From positions 1-7,350 of the forward strand of contig JAEXRM010000078.1 in assembly GCA_023440865.1 (NCBI GenBank): DNA of 7,350 bases, read 5' to 3'. Position numbers and translations under genes: made by a program. This DNA is from Bacillota bacterium. GTDB taxonomy: Bacteria > Bacillota > Clostridia > DSM-8532. The notes below the pieces were generated by a model. It ran no database searches. It was given only the letters and a program-made list of their open reading frames with translations, and was not told the DNA's origin. How positions within the stretch are numbered: the first letter of the stretch is position 1; each line of letters begins with the position of its first letter. Shown here piece by piece: positions 1-6,191 of the stretch.

Positions 1-36
1 CGGATCACAGCCCCGCTGCACTTTGTGAAAAGGCGA

Positions 37-1206
37 TCAGAACACCTGCAGGATGACGCACTTGATGTACTGGGTCTCCGCGGAGGCCAGCAGGATGGGA
101 TGATCCTTGGCCTGCGAGCGGTACTCGACCAGCCGCACCTGCCGGTGCGCGTCCGTGGCGGCGTCGTGGATGGTCTTGAGAAACAGGTCCTGCGACACAT
201 GGTGCGAGCAGGAGCAGCTGATCAGGAACCCGCCCGGCTTGACGATCTTCAGCGCGCGCAGGTTGATTTCCTTGTAACCGCGCACCGCGCCCTCGACGGC
301 CTGGCGCGTCTTGGTGAACGCGGGCGGATCGAGGATGACCACGTCGAACTCATCCTTGCGGTCGGAGGCGGCCCGCAGGTAATCGAATGCGTTTGCCTCG
401 ACGAATGCCACACGGTCCTGGTATCCGTTGCGTTCGGCATTGCGCCGCGCGCAGGCGACCGCATGGTCGGAGATGTCGACGCCCGTGACGTGTGATGCGC
501 CATAATGGGCCGCGTGCAGGGCGAAGGAACCGGTGTGCGAGAAGCAGTCGAGCACCCGCATGCCGGGAACGAGCGGCGCCAGCGCGGCCCGGTTCTCCTT
601 CTGGTCGAGGAAGAAGCCGGTTTTCTGGCCCTCTGCGACATCCACGAGAAACCGGATGCCGTTCTCCTTCATTTCCACCAGCGGATCGAAGGGGGCGGAC
701 AGGAAGCCGGTCTGCTGGGGCAGTCCCTCCAGCTCGCGCACCGGCACGTCGTTGCGCTCGTAGATGCCGCGGGGCCCGATGATCTCCTCGAGCAGCGACA
801 CGATGGTGCCCTTCATGCGGTCCATGCCAAGGGATAGGGTCTGCACGACCAGCACGTCGGCGAACTTGTCGACGATCAGTCCCGGCAGGAAGTCCGACTC
901 TGCAAAGATGACGCGGCAGCTGTCCGGATCGGCCACCTTTTTGCGGTATGCCCATGCCTGACGGATGCGCCGTTCGAAGAAGGAACGCGTGATGGGCTCC
1001 TCCCAACGGGTGAGCATGCGGATGGCGATCTGCGAGTTCGGGTTGAAGAAGCCGCGGCCCAGATACCGACCGTCGAGCGCGCAGACATCCACGGCGTCAC
1101 CGGGGGCCGGATTGCCCGTGACCCGCTCGATGTCGCTGCGGAACAGCCACGGGTGGCCCGAATCGACACGGAATTCCTTGTTGCGGATGAGAAAGATCTT
1201 TGCCAT
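37..1206 (-). CDS. rlmI: RlmI/YccW-family class I SAM-dependent 23S rRNA methyltransferase (389 aa)
   Basis: Probable cytosolic methyltransferase that transfers a methyl group from SAM to a cytosine of 23S rRNA; E. coli RlmI makes m5C1962. An N-terminal PUA-type RNA-binding domain spans about residues 1-75 (GHPWLFRSDI at 17-26). It is followed by a linker domain and a Rossmann methyltransferase domain. Visible motifs are the family signature GQKTGFFLDQKENR (193-206), SAM motif I VLDCFSHTGSFALHA (218-232), acidic loop GVDIS (242-246), motif IV DPPAF (293-297) and the Cys-rich SCSCSHH (330-336). Length is normal for the family. The ATG at 1206 is chosen over an upstream in-frame ATG at 1278 because CTCCT at 1215-1219 reads as AGGAG on the minus strand, 8 nt upstream, and the PUA domain begins right there. 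The gene stands alone and is divergent from its neighbour. The family is certain; the exact target base is inferred. Confidence 0.93.
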   Translation of the reverse strand: MAKIFLIRNKEFRVDSGHPWLFRSDIERVTGNPAPGDAVDVCALDGRYLGRGFFNPNSQIAIRMLTRWEEPITRSFFERRIRQAWAYRKKVADPDSCRVIFAESDFLPGLIVDKFADVLVVQTLSLGMDRMKGTIVSLLEEIIGPRGIYERNDVPVRELEGLPQQTGFLSAPFDPLVEMKENGIRFLVDVAEGQKTGFFLDQKENRAALAPLVPGMRVLDCFSHTGSFALHAAHYGASHVTGVDISDHAVACARRNAERNGYQDRVAFVEANAFDYLRAASDRKDEFDVVILDPPAFTKTRQAVEGAVRGYKEINLRALKIVKPGGFLISCSCSHHVSQDLFLKTIHDAATDAHRQVRLVEYRSQAKDHPILLASAETQYIKCVILQVF

Positions 1207-1254
1207 GGGTGTCACTCCTGTCCTTCCGACCGCACCAGGGGGCGGTCCATGAGG

Positions 1255-1263
1255 ATTGTAGCA
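1255..1263 (-). promoter_or_regulatory. Extended -10 promoter of the rRNA methyltransferase gene
   Basis: Read on the minus strand this is TGCTACAAT, a TG-n extended -10 with a 5/6 match to TATAAT. No good -35 is visible at 16-18 nt, which is usual for extended -10 promoters. Transcription would start near 1248 and give a leader of about 40 nt. That leader opens with a 6-bp hairpin (GACCGC at 1228-1233 with GCGGTC at 1242-1247), followed by the AGGAG ribosome binding site. Assigned by inspection only. Confidence 0.6.
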
Positions 1264-1296
1264 CATGCGGGGGGACATGCGACAGGCCCGGAATCA

Positions 1297-1305
1297 TGAT
1301 ACACT
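1297..1305 (+). promoter_or_regulatory. Extended -10 promoter candidate for the heparinase II/III gene
   Basis: TGATACACT is a TG-n extended -10 (hexamer TACACT, 4/6 match to TATAAT), located back to back with the minus-strand promoter at 1255-1263. No convincing -35 hexamer is seen. A start near 1312 would give a leader of about 170 nt carrying the inverted repeat at 1375-1396 and the 9-bp repeats at 1400-1480. Confidence 0.45.
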
Positions 1306-1374
1306 GTTTCAAGCGTCTGTTCCGGCCCCCGTTCCGCATGCGCTTGCGGCGGCGGCGCCACCGGCCGGGGATCG

Positions 1375-1396
1375 GAAACCACCGTACGGCGGTTTC
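1375..1396. repeat. 22-bp imperfect inverted repeat in the divergent intergenic region
   Basis: GAAACC, A, CCGTACGG, C, GGTTTC: the arms are perfectly complementary except for one A/C mismatch, and the core CCGTACGG is itself a perfect palindrome. It could be an operator for a dimeric regulator or, in RNA, a hairpin of nine pairs around GTAC. It lies downstream of the proposed start site of the heparinase gene, where a bound repressor would block transcription. No T-run follows, so it is not an intrinsic terminator. Confidence 0.5.
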
Positions 1397-1399
1397 ATG

Positions 1400-1480
1400 G
1401 GAATCACTGGGACCACGGGAACTTCGGGAATCACGGGGCCATGGGAACCACGGGGGCCTCGGGAACCACAGGAGGCACGC
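1400..1480 (+). repeat. Degenerate 9-bp tandem repeat tract (about nine units) in the leader
   Basis: Successive 9-mers are ggaatcact, gggaccacg, ggaacttcg, ggaatcacg, gggccatgg, gaaccacgg, gggcctcgg, gaaccacag and gaggcacgc, with consensus roughly GGAAYCACG. The phase is constant from 1400 to 1480 and the tract ends directly at the heparinase start codon; its last copies contain the AGGAGG ribosome binding site. Because 9 is a multiple of 3, the tract stays open in several frames and reads as Gly-X-Y triplets in one of them (ATG at 1397). This may explain why the heparinase frame stays open upstream of its true start. Confidence 0.7.
1470..1475 (+). promoter_or_regulatory. Ribosome binding site that fixes the heparinase start
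   Basis: AGGAGG sits 6 nt before the ATG at 1482. It decides between this ATG and in-frame upstream codons back to 1200, which encode Arg/His-rich, non-conserved sequence across the repeat tract. Confidence 0.85.
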
Positions 1481-1481
1481 A

Positions 1482-3503
1482 ATGCGACTGCTCGATCTGA
1501 TTGACGCGCTGGAGGCTGGAACCGCCTGGCGGGAGCCGGCGACCCTCGCGGGAACCCTGTATGCCGTCCATCCCTCCGTTGAGGCCGCATGGGCGGACAT
1601 CCGAGCCAACCCGCTGCTGGCCCGGTCACGCGAGGTGCTTGCAGAGAAGGCCGCCCGGTTCCGCCGGGAACCGGCCGAACCCCTCTCCTTCACCCACTAC
1701 AAGCGGTTCGACACGGACGGAAACCGTTCCGCCTACGAGCGGGTTTACTTTCTGCACCGAAGCCGCCTGAACACGTGGGCGATTCTGGCGCTGGCCGGCG
1801 AGGCGGGTGCGCTGTCGGAGCTCGAGGATGCCATATGGCTTGTGTGCGACGAATACACCTGGAGTCTGCCGGCCCACCTGGGGGGCAGGAGCCTGGAGGC
1901 CGCCCTTGTGCGCGGATACGGCGCGTGCCCGCTTGCCTGCGACTGGCCTGCCGGGGCCGCCCCTGTTCCCCACGACCAGCAGATCGACCTGTTTGCGGCG
2001 GAAACGGCGTTCGCGCTTGCTGAGATTCTGGCCCTGCTGGGCGACCGTCTCTCCCCCGTCGTGCGCGCCCGTGCCGAAGCCCTGGTGCGCGACCGGGTGC
2101 TCTCGCCGCTGTGTGCGCCGGGTCCTGCATGGAGCTGGGAAACGATGCTGAACAACTGGTCGGCGGTCTGTGCCGGTGCGATCGGCTGCGCGGCCATGTA
2201 TCTCATCGCCGAACCGCGCCGTCTGGCACCGGTACTGCACCGCATGATGGCCGTCATGGACACCTTCCTCTCCAGCTTCGGGCAGGATGGCGCCTGCACC
2301 GAGGGCCATGGGTACTGGAACTACGGGTTCGGCTTCTTCATCACATTCGCCGAGCGGCTTCTGGCGCGCACCGGCGGGCGGATCGATCTGACGGCCGATC
2401 CGAAGGTCCATGCCATTGCGCTGTTCCAGCAGCATGTCTTTCTCGGCGGAAACCGCATCGTCAGCTTTTCTGACGCGGATCGCACCGGCGGCTGGCAGCC
2501 GGGGTTGACGCATTGGCTGCGCAGACGGTTTCCGGATGTGGTGGCGCCGGACCCTGCCGGTGTGCAGCATTACGGGGATGATCCCTGCCACCGGTGGTGC
2601 GCTGACCTGCGCGGCTTCCTGTGGACTGATCCGACATCCGGCAGGCGGGCGGGGGCTGATGCCGCGGCCGGCGGAATCGATCCCGCCAAGCCGACTGCCG
2701 ACGGATTCGAGTCTGCCGGGCCGCCGGCCGGAGGCATCGGAGCCGTGGCAGTGCCGACCGCAGGTATGGTGACGGCCGGGAACACCGTCTGGCTTTCCGA
2801 TGCGCAATGGCTGGTCGCGCATGCCGGCGTGGCCGGTCGGACGATGCACTTCGCCGCAAAGGCAGGACACAACGACGAACCGCACAACCACAACGATGTG
2901 GGCGCTTTCCTGCTGCATCTGGATGACGAGCCGTTCCTGGAGGACATGGGGCGTGGCGAGTACACGAAAGCCTATTTCGGTCCGAACCGGTTCGACCAGC
3001 CGGCGACATCCTCACGCGGGCATTGCGTGCCCGTGATCGGTGAAGCCGTGCAGCAGGCGGGCCGCGAACATGCCGGACGGGTCACCGGACTGGTGCTGGA
3101 TCCGGCGGCCGACCGCCTGACGATCGAATGCGCGGCCGCATATGGAACACCCGGACTCATCGGGCTGGAACGCACCTTCCGGCTCTGCCGGACCGGTACG
3201 CCGCAGCTGGTCCTCGAGGACCGCTTTCGCCTGGCGCGGCCGGGCGTTCGGCTGACGGAGCGCTTTGTCACCTTCCTCAACCCCGTGACGGATGGCGCGG
3301 ATGTCCTGCTGCCGGGGAAGTGGGGGACGCTCCGCATCTCGCCGCAGCTCCCCGGCTTTCGGGTGCGGCTTGGCGGGGAGATGGTGACCGCCGGCACGGG
3401 AGAGCCATTGCCAATGCGGATGGTGGATTTCATCGCCGATAACGCGGCGCAGGAGACCGTCTTCCGTGCAACCTTTTGTTTCGAATCCGCCCGTAGCCGG
3501 TGA
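1482..3503 (+). CDS. Heparinase II/III-family polysaccharide lyase-like protein, probably cytosolic (673 aa)
   Basis: The protein has the two-part architecture of heparinase II/III-like lyases (PL12/15/17/21 and relatives): an N-terminal alpha/alpha toroid of about 380 residues and a C-terminal beta-sandwich from about residue 430. Known enzymes cleave uronic-acid-containing polysaccharides or oligosaccharides by beta-elimination. Active-site-like motifs visible are NNW at 224-226, EGHGYWNYG at 274-282 (Tyr278 fits the catalytic acid/base Tyr) and GHNDEPHNHND at 462-472, followed by GRGEY at 490-494. These match the His/Asn-Tyr-His sets of the family. No signal peptide or membrane segment is seen, so it may act on imported oligosaccharides. 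An Ala/Gly/Pro-rich stretch at about 387-430 interrupts the interdomain linker. No transporter, regulator or other carbohydrate enzyme adjoins it, so substrate cannot be inferred. The family call is firm; catalytic activity and specificity are not. Confidence 0.88.
   Translation: MRLLDLIDALEAGTAWREPATLAGTLYAVHPSVEAAWADIRANPLLARSREVLAEKAARFRREPAEPLSFTHYKRFDTDGNRSAYERVYFLHRSRLNTWAILALAGEAGALSELEDAIWLVCDEYTWSLPAHLGGRSLEAALVRGYGACPLACDWPAGAAPVPHDQQIDLFAAETAFALAEILALLGDRLSPVVRARAEALVRDRVLSPLCAPGPAWSWETMLNNWSAVCAGAIGCAAMYLIAEPRRLAPVLHRMMAVMDTFLSSFGQDGACTEGHGYWNYGFGFFITFAERLLARTGGRIDLTADPKVHAIALFQQHVFLGGNRIVSFSDADRTGGWQPGLTHWLRRRFPDVVAPDPAGVQHYGDDPCHRWCADLRGFLWTDPTSGRRAGADAAAGGIDPAKPTADGFESAGPPAGGIGAVAVPTAGMVTAGNTVWLSDAQWLVAHAGVAGRTMHFAAKAGHNDEPHNHNDVGAFLLHLDDEPFLEDMGRGEYTKAYFGPNRFDQPATSSRGHCVPVIGEAVQQAGREHAGRVTGLVLDPAADRLTIECAAAYGTPGLIGLERTFRLCRTGTPQLVLEDRFRLARPGVRLTERFVTFLNPVTDGADVLLPGKWGTLRISPQLPGFRVRLGGEMVTAGTGEPLPMRMVDFIADNAAQETVFRATFCFESARSR
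2661..2765 (+). repeat. Degenerate internal duplication in the linker of the heparinase-like protein
   Basis: Residues 395-408 (AAGGIDPAKPTADG) and 415-428 (PAGGIGAVAVPTAG) share AGGI and PTA-G at an offset of about 20 residues. The DNA shows the same relation, with ggccggcggaatcg matched by ggccggaggcatcgg and tgccgac recurring in both. The segment is rich in Ala, Gly and Pro and separates the toroid from the beta-sandwich. It is most likely a flexible linker expanded by slippage or duplication. Confidence 0.5.
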
Positions 3504-3526
3504 AACTGTTTTGCCGTGCTCTTTTA

Positions 3527-3535
3527 TGGGATAAT
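3527..3535 (+). promoter_or_regulatory. Extended -10 promoter upstream of glgA
   Basis: TGGGATAAT is a TG-n extended -10 with a 5/6 match to TATAAT, placed 24 bp after the heparinase stop codon. Upstream sequence at the -35 distance is T-rich (about TGTTTT) but not a good consensus. It would start transcription near 3542 and leave a 5' leader of about 125 nt before glgA. Together with the 163-bp gap, this suggests that glgA has its own promoter. Confidence 0.6.
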
Positions 3536-3571
3536 GATTCTGATGGGCGGCGCGCCGCACATGATGCGGAA

Positions 3572-3628
3572 GTCGGCCGGTGGGCGGCCGGCGACGGCGG
3601 ACAGGCTGGCCGGTTCGGTTCCTGCCGC
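3572..3628 (+). other. Two adjacent hairpins in the glgA leader
   Basis: Hairpin A pairs GTCG and CCGG (3572-3580, G3576 bulged) with CCGGCGAC (3588-3595) around a 7-nt loop. Hairpin B pairs GCGG and CAGG (3597-3605, A3601 bulged) with CCTGCCGC (3621-3628) around a 15-nt loop. Each has eight pairs and one bulged purine. They stand about 27 nt before the ribosome binding site at 3656-3661. They match no riboswitch class I recognise, and GC-rich DNA forms such stems easily. Confidence 0.35.
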
Positions 3629-3666
3629 TGGCGTTCGCCGCGTCAACGGCATGCAAGGAGGTTGCG

Positions 3667-5169
3667 ATGGGTCCTCTGAAGATATGGTTTGCCGCTTCCG
3701 AAGTCGAGCCCTTTCTCAAGACCGGGGGGTTGGCCGACGTGGCGGGCTCGCTGCCCCGCGCGCTCCGCAAGTCCGGCGTGGACATCCGTGTCGTCATGCC
3801 CAAGTACGGTCAGATTCCGAAGGAGTATGCCGACCGCATGGAATTCCTGGGCAGCGTCGAGGTAGACCTGACCTGGCGGCGGCAGTACTGCGGTGTGTTC
3901 CGGCTGGTGATGAACGACATGCACTGCTACTTTCTCGACAACGAGTACTACTTCAAGCGTGACACCCCGTACGGGCATGGCGACGACGGCGAACGCTTCG
4001 CCTTCTTCAGCCGCGCCATCCTCGAGGCGCTTCCCCTGATCGGCTTCCAGCCCGACATCCTGCACCTGAACGACTGGCAGACCGGCATGACGCCCGTGTT
4101 TCTCGACGCGCATTTCCGCCGGTGGAAGGGCAATGGCTTCTATCGGAACATGCGTACCGTCTTCACCATCCACAACCTGCGCTACCAGGGGATTTTCCCC
4201 AAGGAGATGATGGACTCGGTCCTGGGCCTGGACTGGACCTGGTTTCATGACGGCGGCGTCGCGGACCGTGACTGCGTCAGCTTCATCAAAGGCGCGCTCA
4301 ACCAGTCCACCCGCATCACAACCGTCAGCCGCACTTACGCAGAGGAAATCCGCGGCGACTTTTTCGGGGAGGGTCTCAACGGCACCATCAACCGACGAGC
4401 GGCCGATCTGCGCGGCATTGTCAACGGCATCGACTACGAGCTCAACAATCCCATGACCGACAGCCGGCTTGTGGCGCCGTTCTCGGCGAAGGATCCCGGC
4501 GGCAAGGCCGTCAACAAGGCGGCCCTGCAGAAGCAGCACCATCTGCCGGTCCGCGCGGATGTGCCATTGGTGGGCATCATCTCGCGGCTGGTCGACCAAA
4601 AGGGGTTCGATCTGGTGGCCCATGTGCTGGAGGAGCTGCTGCAGGAGGATTTGCAGCTCATCGTCCTCGGCACGGGCGACAAGCAATATGAGGACCTGTT
4701 CCGCAACGCGCGCCACCGGTACCCGCAAAAGGTGTCCGCGCACATGAAATACGACGGCACGCTGGCCCAGATGATCTACGGATCGTGCGACCTGTTCCTC
4801 ATGCCGTCGCTGTTCGAGCCATGCGGCTTGTCGCAGCTGTTCAGCATGCGTTACGGCACGGTGCCCGTCGTACGGGAAACGGGCGGACTCAAGGACACGG
4901 TCATTCCCTACAATCCTGAGACGGGTGAGGGCACAGGCTTCACATTCGAGCACTACAACGCCCATGAAATGAAGGATGCCTTGCTGCGCGCGCTTGCGAC
5001 ATACCATGACCGGCCGCGCTGGCAGAAAATCGTCCGCACCTGCATGGAACAGGATTTCAGCTGGGATCATGCGGCACGAGCATACGCGGCGCTGTATGCG
5101 GACATGGTGGAAGCCTACCCAGACATGGCTGTCGTCAAGCGAAGAGGAGGAGGCCACCATACCACATGA
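3667..5169 (+). CDS. glgA: Glycogen synthase, ADP-glucose type (500 aa)
   Basis: A GT5 retaining glycosyltransferase with GT-B fold that transfers glucose from ADP-glucose to the non-reducing end of an alpha-1,4-glucan in the cytosol, as part of bacterial glycogen storage. Diagnostic features in order are the N-terminal ADP-glucose loop KTGGLADVAGSLP (18-30), HLNDWQTG (133-140), TIHNLRYQGIF (167-177), NGIDYELNNP (252-261), the start of the C-terminal Rossmann domain ISRLVDQKGFDL (305-316), LGTGDKQYEDL (334-344) and the catalytic C-terminal motif FEPCGLSQLFSMRYGTVPVV (383-402) with Glu384, followed by TGGLKDTV (405-412). Length is normal for GlgA and all key residues are present. The ATG at 3667 is chosen because AGGAGG (3656-3661) lies 5 nt upstream and family homology begins at residue 4. 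No glgB, glgC or glgP is in the window. The next gene, larE, follows after 124 bp on the same strand and may be co-transcribed. Confidence 0.97.
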   Translation: MGPLKIWFAASEVEPFLKTGGLADVAGSLPRALRKSGVDIRVVMPKYGQIPKEYADRMEFLGSVEVDLTWRRQYCGVFRLVMNDMHCYFLDNEYYFKRDTPYGHGDDGERFAFFSRAILEALPLIGFQPDILHLNDWQTGMTPVFLDAHFRRWKGNGFYRNMRTVFTIHNLRYQGIFPKEMMDSVLGLDWTWFHDGGVADRDCVSFIKGALNQSTRITTVSRTYAEEIRGDFFGEGLNGTINRRAADLRGIVNGIDYELNNPMTDSRLVAPFSAKDPGGKAVNKAALQKQHHLPVRADVPLVGIISRLVDQKGFDLVAHVLEELLQEDLQLIVLGTGDKQYEDLFRNARHRYPQKVSAHMKYDGTLAQMIYGSCDLFLMPSLFEPCGLSQLFSMRYGTVPVVRETGGLKDTVIPYNPETGEGTGFTFEHYNAHEMKDALLRALATYHDRPRWQKIVRTCMEQDFSWDHAARAYAALYADMVEAYPDMAVVKRRGGGHHTT

Positions 5170-5293
5170 CGGTACCGCCGGCAGGCATATGCAGGACAAT
5201 GCGGCAATCCGCCGCGTCAGACGGGGAACATCACGGCATGATGGCGACGCCGGGAGGCGCGCGAAGGGAGATACCGGCACATTGGAAAACAAC

Positions 5294-6133
5294 ATGGCGA
5301 CACATCATGAACTTTCAGAAGACACCAGAACCCGGATGGCCTGCCTCGAGGCAGGCCTTCGCGCGCTTGGCGGTGTCTGCGTGGCGTTTTCGGCCGGTGT
5401 GGACAGCAGCTTCCTGCTTGAGGCGGCGCACCGGGTGCTGGGGGACCGCGTGATTGCCGTGACCGTGCTCGGTTCGATGGTGCCGGAGCACGATGAGGAG
5501 GAGGCGCGCGCCTTCTGCCTGCAGCGTGGCATCCGGCTGATCACGGTGGAGGCGGACGAATATGCGGTGCCCGCGTTCGCGGCCAACGCACCGGACCGGT
5601 GCTACCATTGCAAGAAGAACATTTTCACCCGCATCGCGGCCATTGCTGCCCAAAACGGTGCGCAGGCCGTTGTGGAGGGCTCGAACGCCGACGATCTGGG
5701 GGACTGGCGGCCCGGCATGAAGGCTCTCGCCGAGTTGGGCATCCGCAGTCCCATGCTCGATTGCGGGATGACCAAGAACGACATCCGCAGCCTGGCCCGT
5801 CACTTCGGCATCCCTGCATGGAACAAGCCGGCCGGGGCCTGCCTGGCGACACGTGTTCCCTTCGGCACACCGCTTACCCCCGACCTGCTGCGGCTGGTCG
5901 ATCGGGCGGAATGCGTGTTGGCCGATCTGGGCTATTCGGGCGCCCGCGTCCGGGTGCATGACCGGCTGGCGCGTATCGAGCTGCCGGCACCCCGCATGGC
6001 GGAGGCGCTGGCGGAGCCGGCCCGCGACGTGATGGTGCGTTCGCTGCGGGCGCTCGGCTTCCAGCATGTCTGCCTTGATCTGGAAGGCTACGTCAAGGGA
6101 AGCATGAGCCGCGAACTTGACCATATGCCTTGA
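5294..6133 (+). CDS. larE: LarE, ATP-dependent sulfur insertase of nickel-pincer nucleotide synthesis (279 aa)
   Basis: A PP-loop (N-type ATP pyrophosphatase) protein of the LarE family. It adenylylates the carboxylates of pyridinium-3,5-biscarboxylic acid mononucleotide and replaces them with thiocarboxylates, giving the nickel-binding pincer. The PP-loop is FSAGVDSS (32-39). Other family motifs are EGSNADD (128-134), DWRPGMKAL (137-145), SPMLDCGMTKNDIR (152-165), the cysteine motif GACLATR (181-187) and a C-terminal EGYVKGSM (264-271). Cys183 matches the conserved LarE cysteine. Cys103 and Cys106 in RCYHCK form an additional CxxC, the three-cysteine set of [4Fe-4S]-dependent LarE proteins. 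The start is less certain: the ATG at 5294 gives normal family length, but only a weak GGAA precedes it. A TTG at 5282, with GGGAG at 5266-5270, is an alternative adding four residues. The frame is open much further upstream but is not protein-like there. Confidence 0.94.
   Translation: MATHHELSEDTRTRMACLEAGLRALGGVCVAFSAGVDSSFLLEAAHRVLGDRVIAVTVLGSMVPEHDEEEARAFCLQRGIRLITVEADEYAVPAFAANAPDRCYHCKKNIFTRIAAIAAQNGAQAVVEGSNADDLGDWRPGMKALAELGIRSPMLDCGMTKNDIRSLARHFGIPAWNKPAGACLATRVPFGTPLTPDLLRLVDRAECVLADLGYSGARVRVHDRLARIELPAPRMAEALAEPARDVMVRSLRALGFQHVCLDLEGYVKGSMSRELDHMP
5338..5357. repeat. Perfect 20-bp palindrome inside the 5' end of larE
   Basis: GGCCTGCCTCGAGGCAGGCC has all ten base pairs perfect about the centre between 5347 and 5348. 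It spans the last base of codon 15 to the first base of codon 22 of larE, about 44 nt after the start codon. It could be an intragenic operator for a dimeric regulator or a coincidence of codon use. With no loop it would form a poorer hairpin in RNA. Confidence 0.6.
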
Positions 6134-6147
6134 ATGACGGAACAATG

Positions 6148-6173
6148 CCTGTCCCGCCGGAAGGCGGGACAGG
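6148..6173 (+). other. Perfect 11-bp hairpin with GGAA tetraloop between larE and larB
   Basis: CCTGTCCCGCC (6148-6158), loop GGAA (6159-6162) and GGCGGGACAGG (6163-6173). The loop fits the stable GNRA class. The stem begins 14 nt after the larE stop codon. It is followed by GGGGCACATGG rather than a T-run, so it is not a normal intrinsic terminator. An intercistronic stabiliser or processing stem, a REP-like dispersed palindrome, or one arm of a larBC leader are the reasonable options. Confidence 0.7.
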
Positions 6174-6191
6174 GGGCACATGGTTTGCGGA

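Noticed and set aside
1400..1480. CRISPR array or transposon end
   Set aside because: Units are 9 bp, contiguous and degenerate, with no spacers, and no transposase or cas gene is in the window.
1200..1481. Upstream extension of the heparinase protein by 94 residues
   Set aside because: The added sequence is Arg/His-rich, crosses the promoter, inverted repeat and 9-bp tract, and AGGAGG fits the ATG at 1482.
1626..2918. 430-codon open frame on the minus strand within the heparinase gene
   Set aside because: The plus-strand protein has clear family motifs and a strong ribosome binding site; the antisense translation is rich in Arg, Gly and Pro without a domain.
3580..3666. Upstream extension of GlgA by 29 residues
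   Set aside because: GlgA homology starts at residue 4 after the ATG at 3667, which has an ideal ribosome binding site; the extension crosses two predicted hairpins.
3643..5295. 550-codon open frame on the minus strand, antisense to glgA
   Set aside because: It mirrors glgA, which has every family motif. Its translation has no recognisable domain, and long antisense open frames are expected in GC-rich coding DNA.
5166..5453. 95-codon ORF starting in an ATGA overlap with the glgA stop
   Set aside because: It overlaps 160 bp of larE out of frame, and its composition resembles random GC-rich translation. It is kept only as a remark on the odd ribosome binding site.
6148..6173. Intrinsic terminator after larE
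   Set aside because: The stem is excellent, but it is followed by GGGGCACATGG and no run of T. larB and larC also belong to the same pathway.
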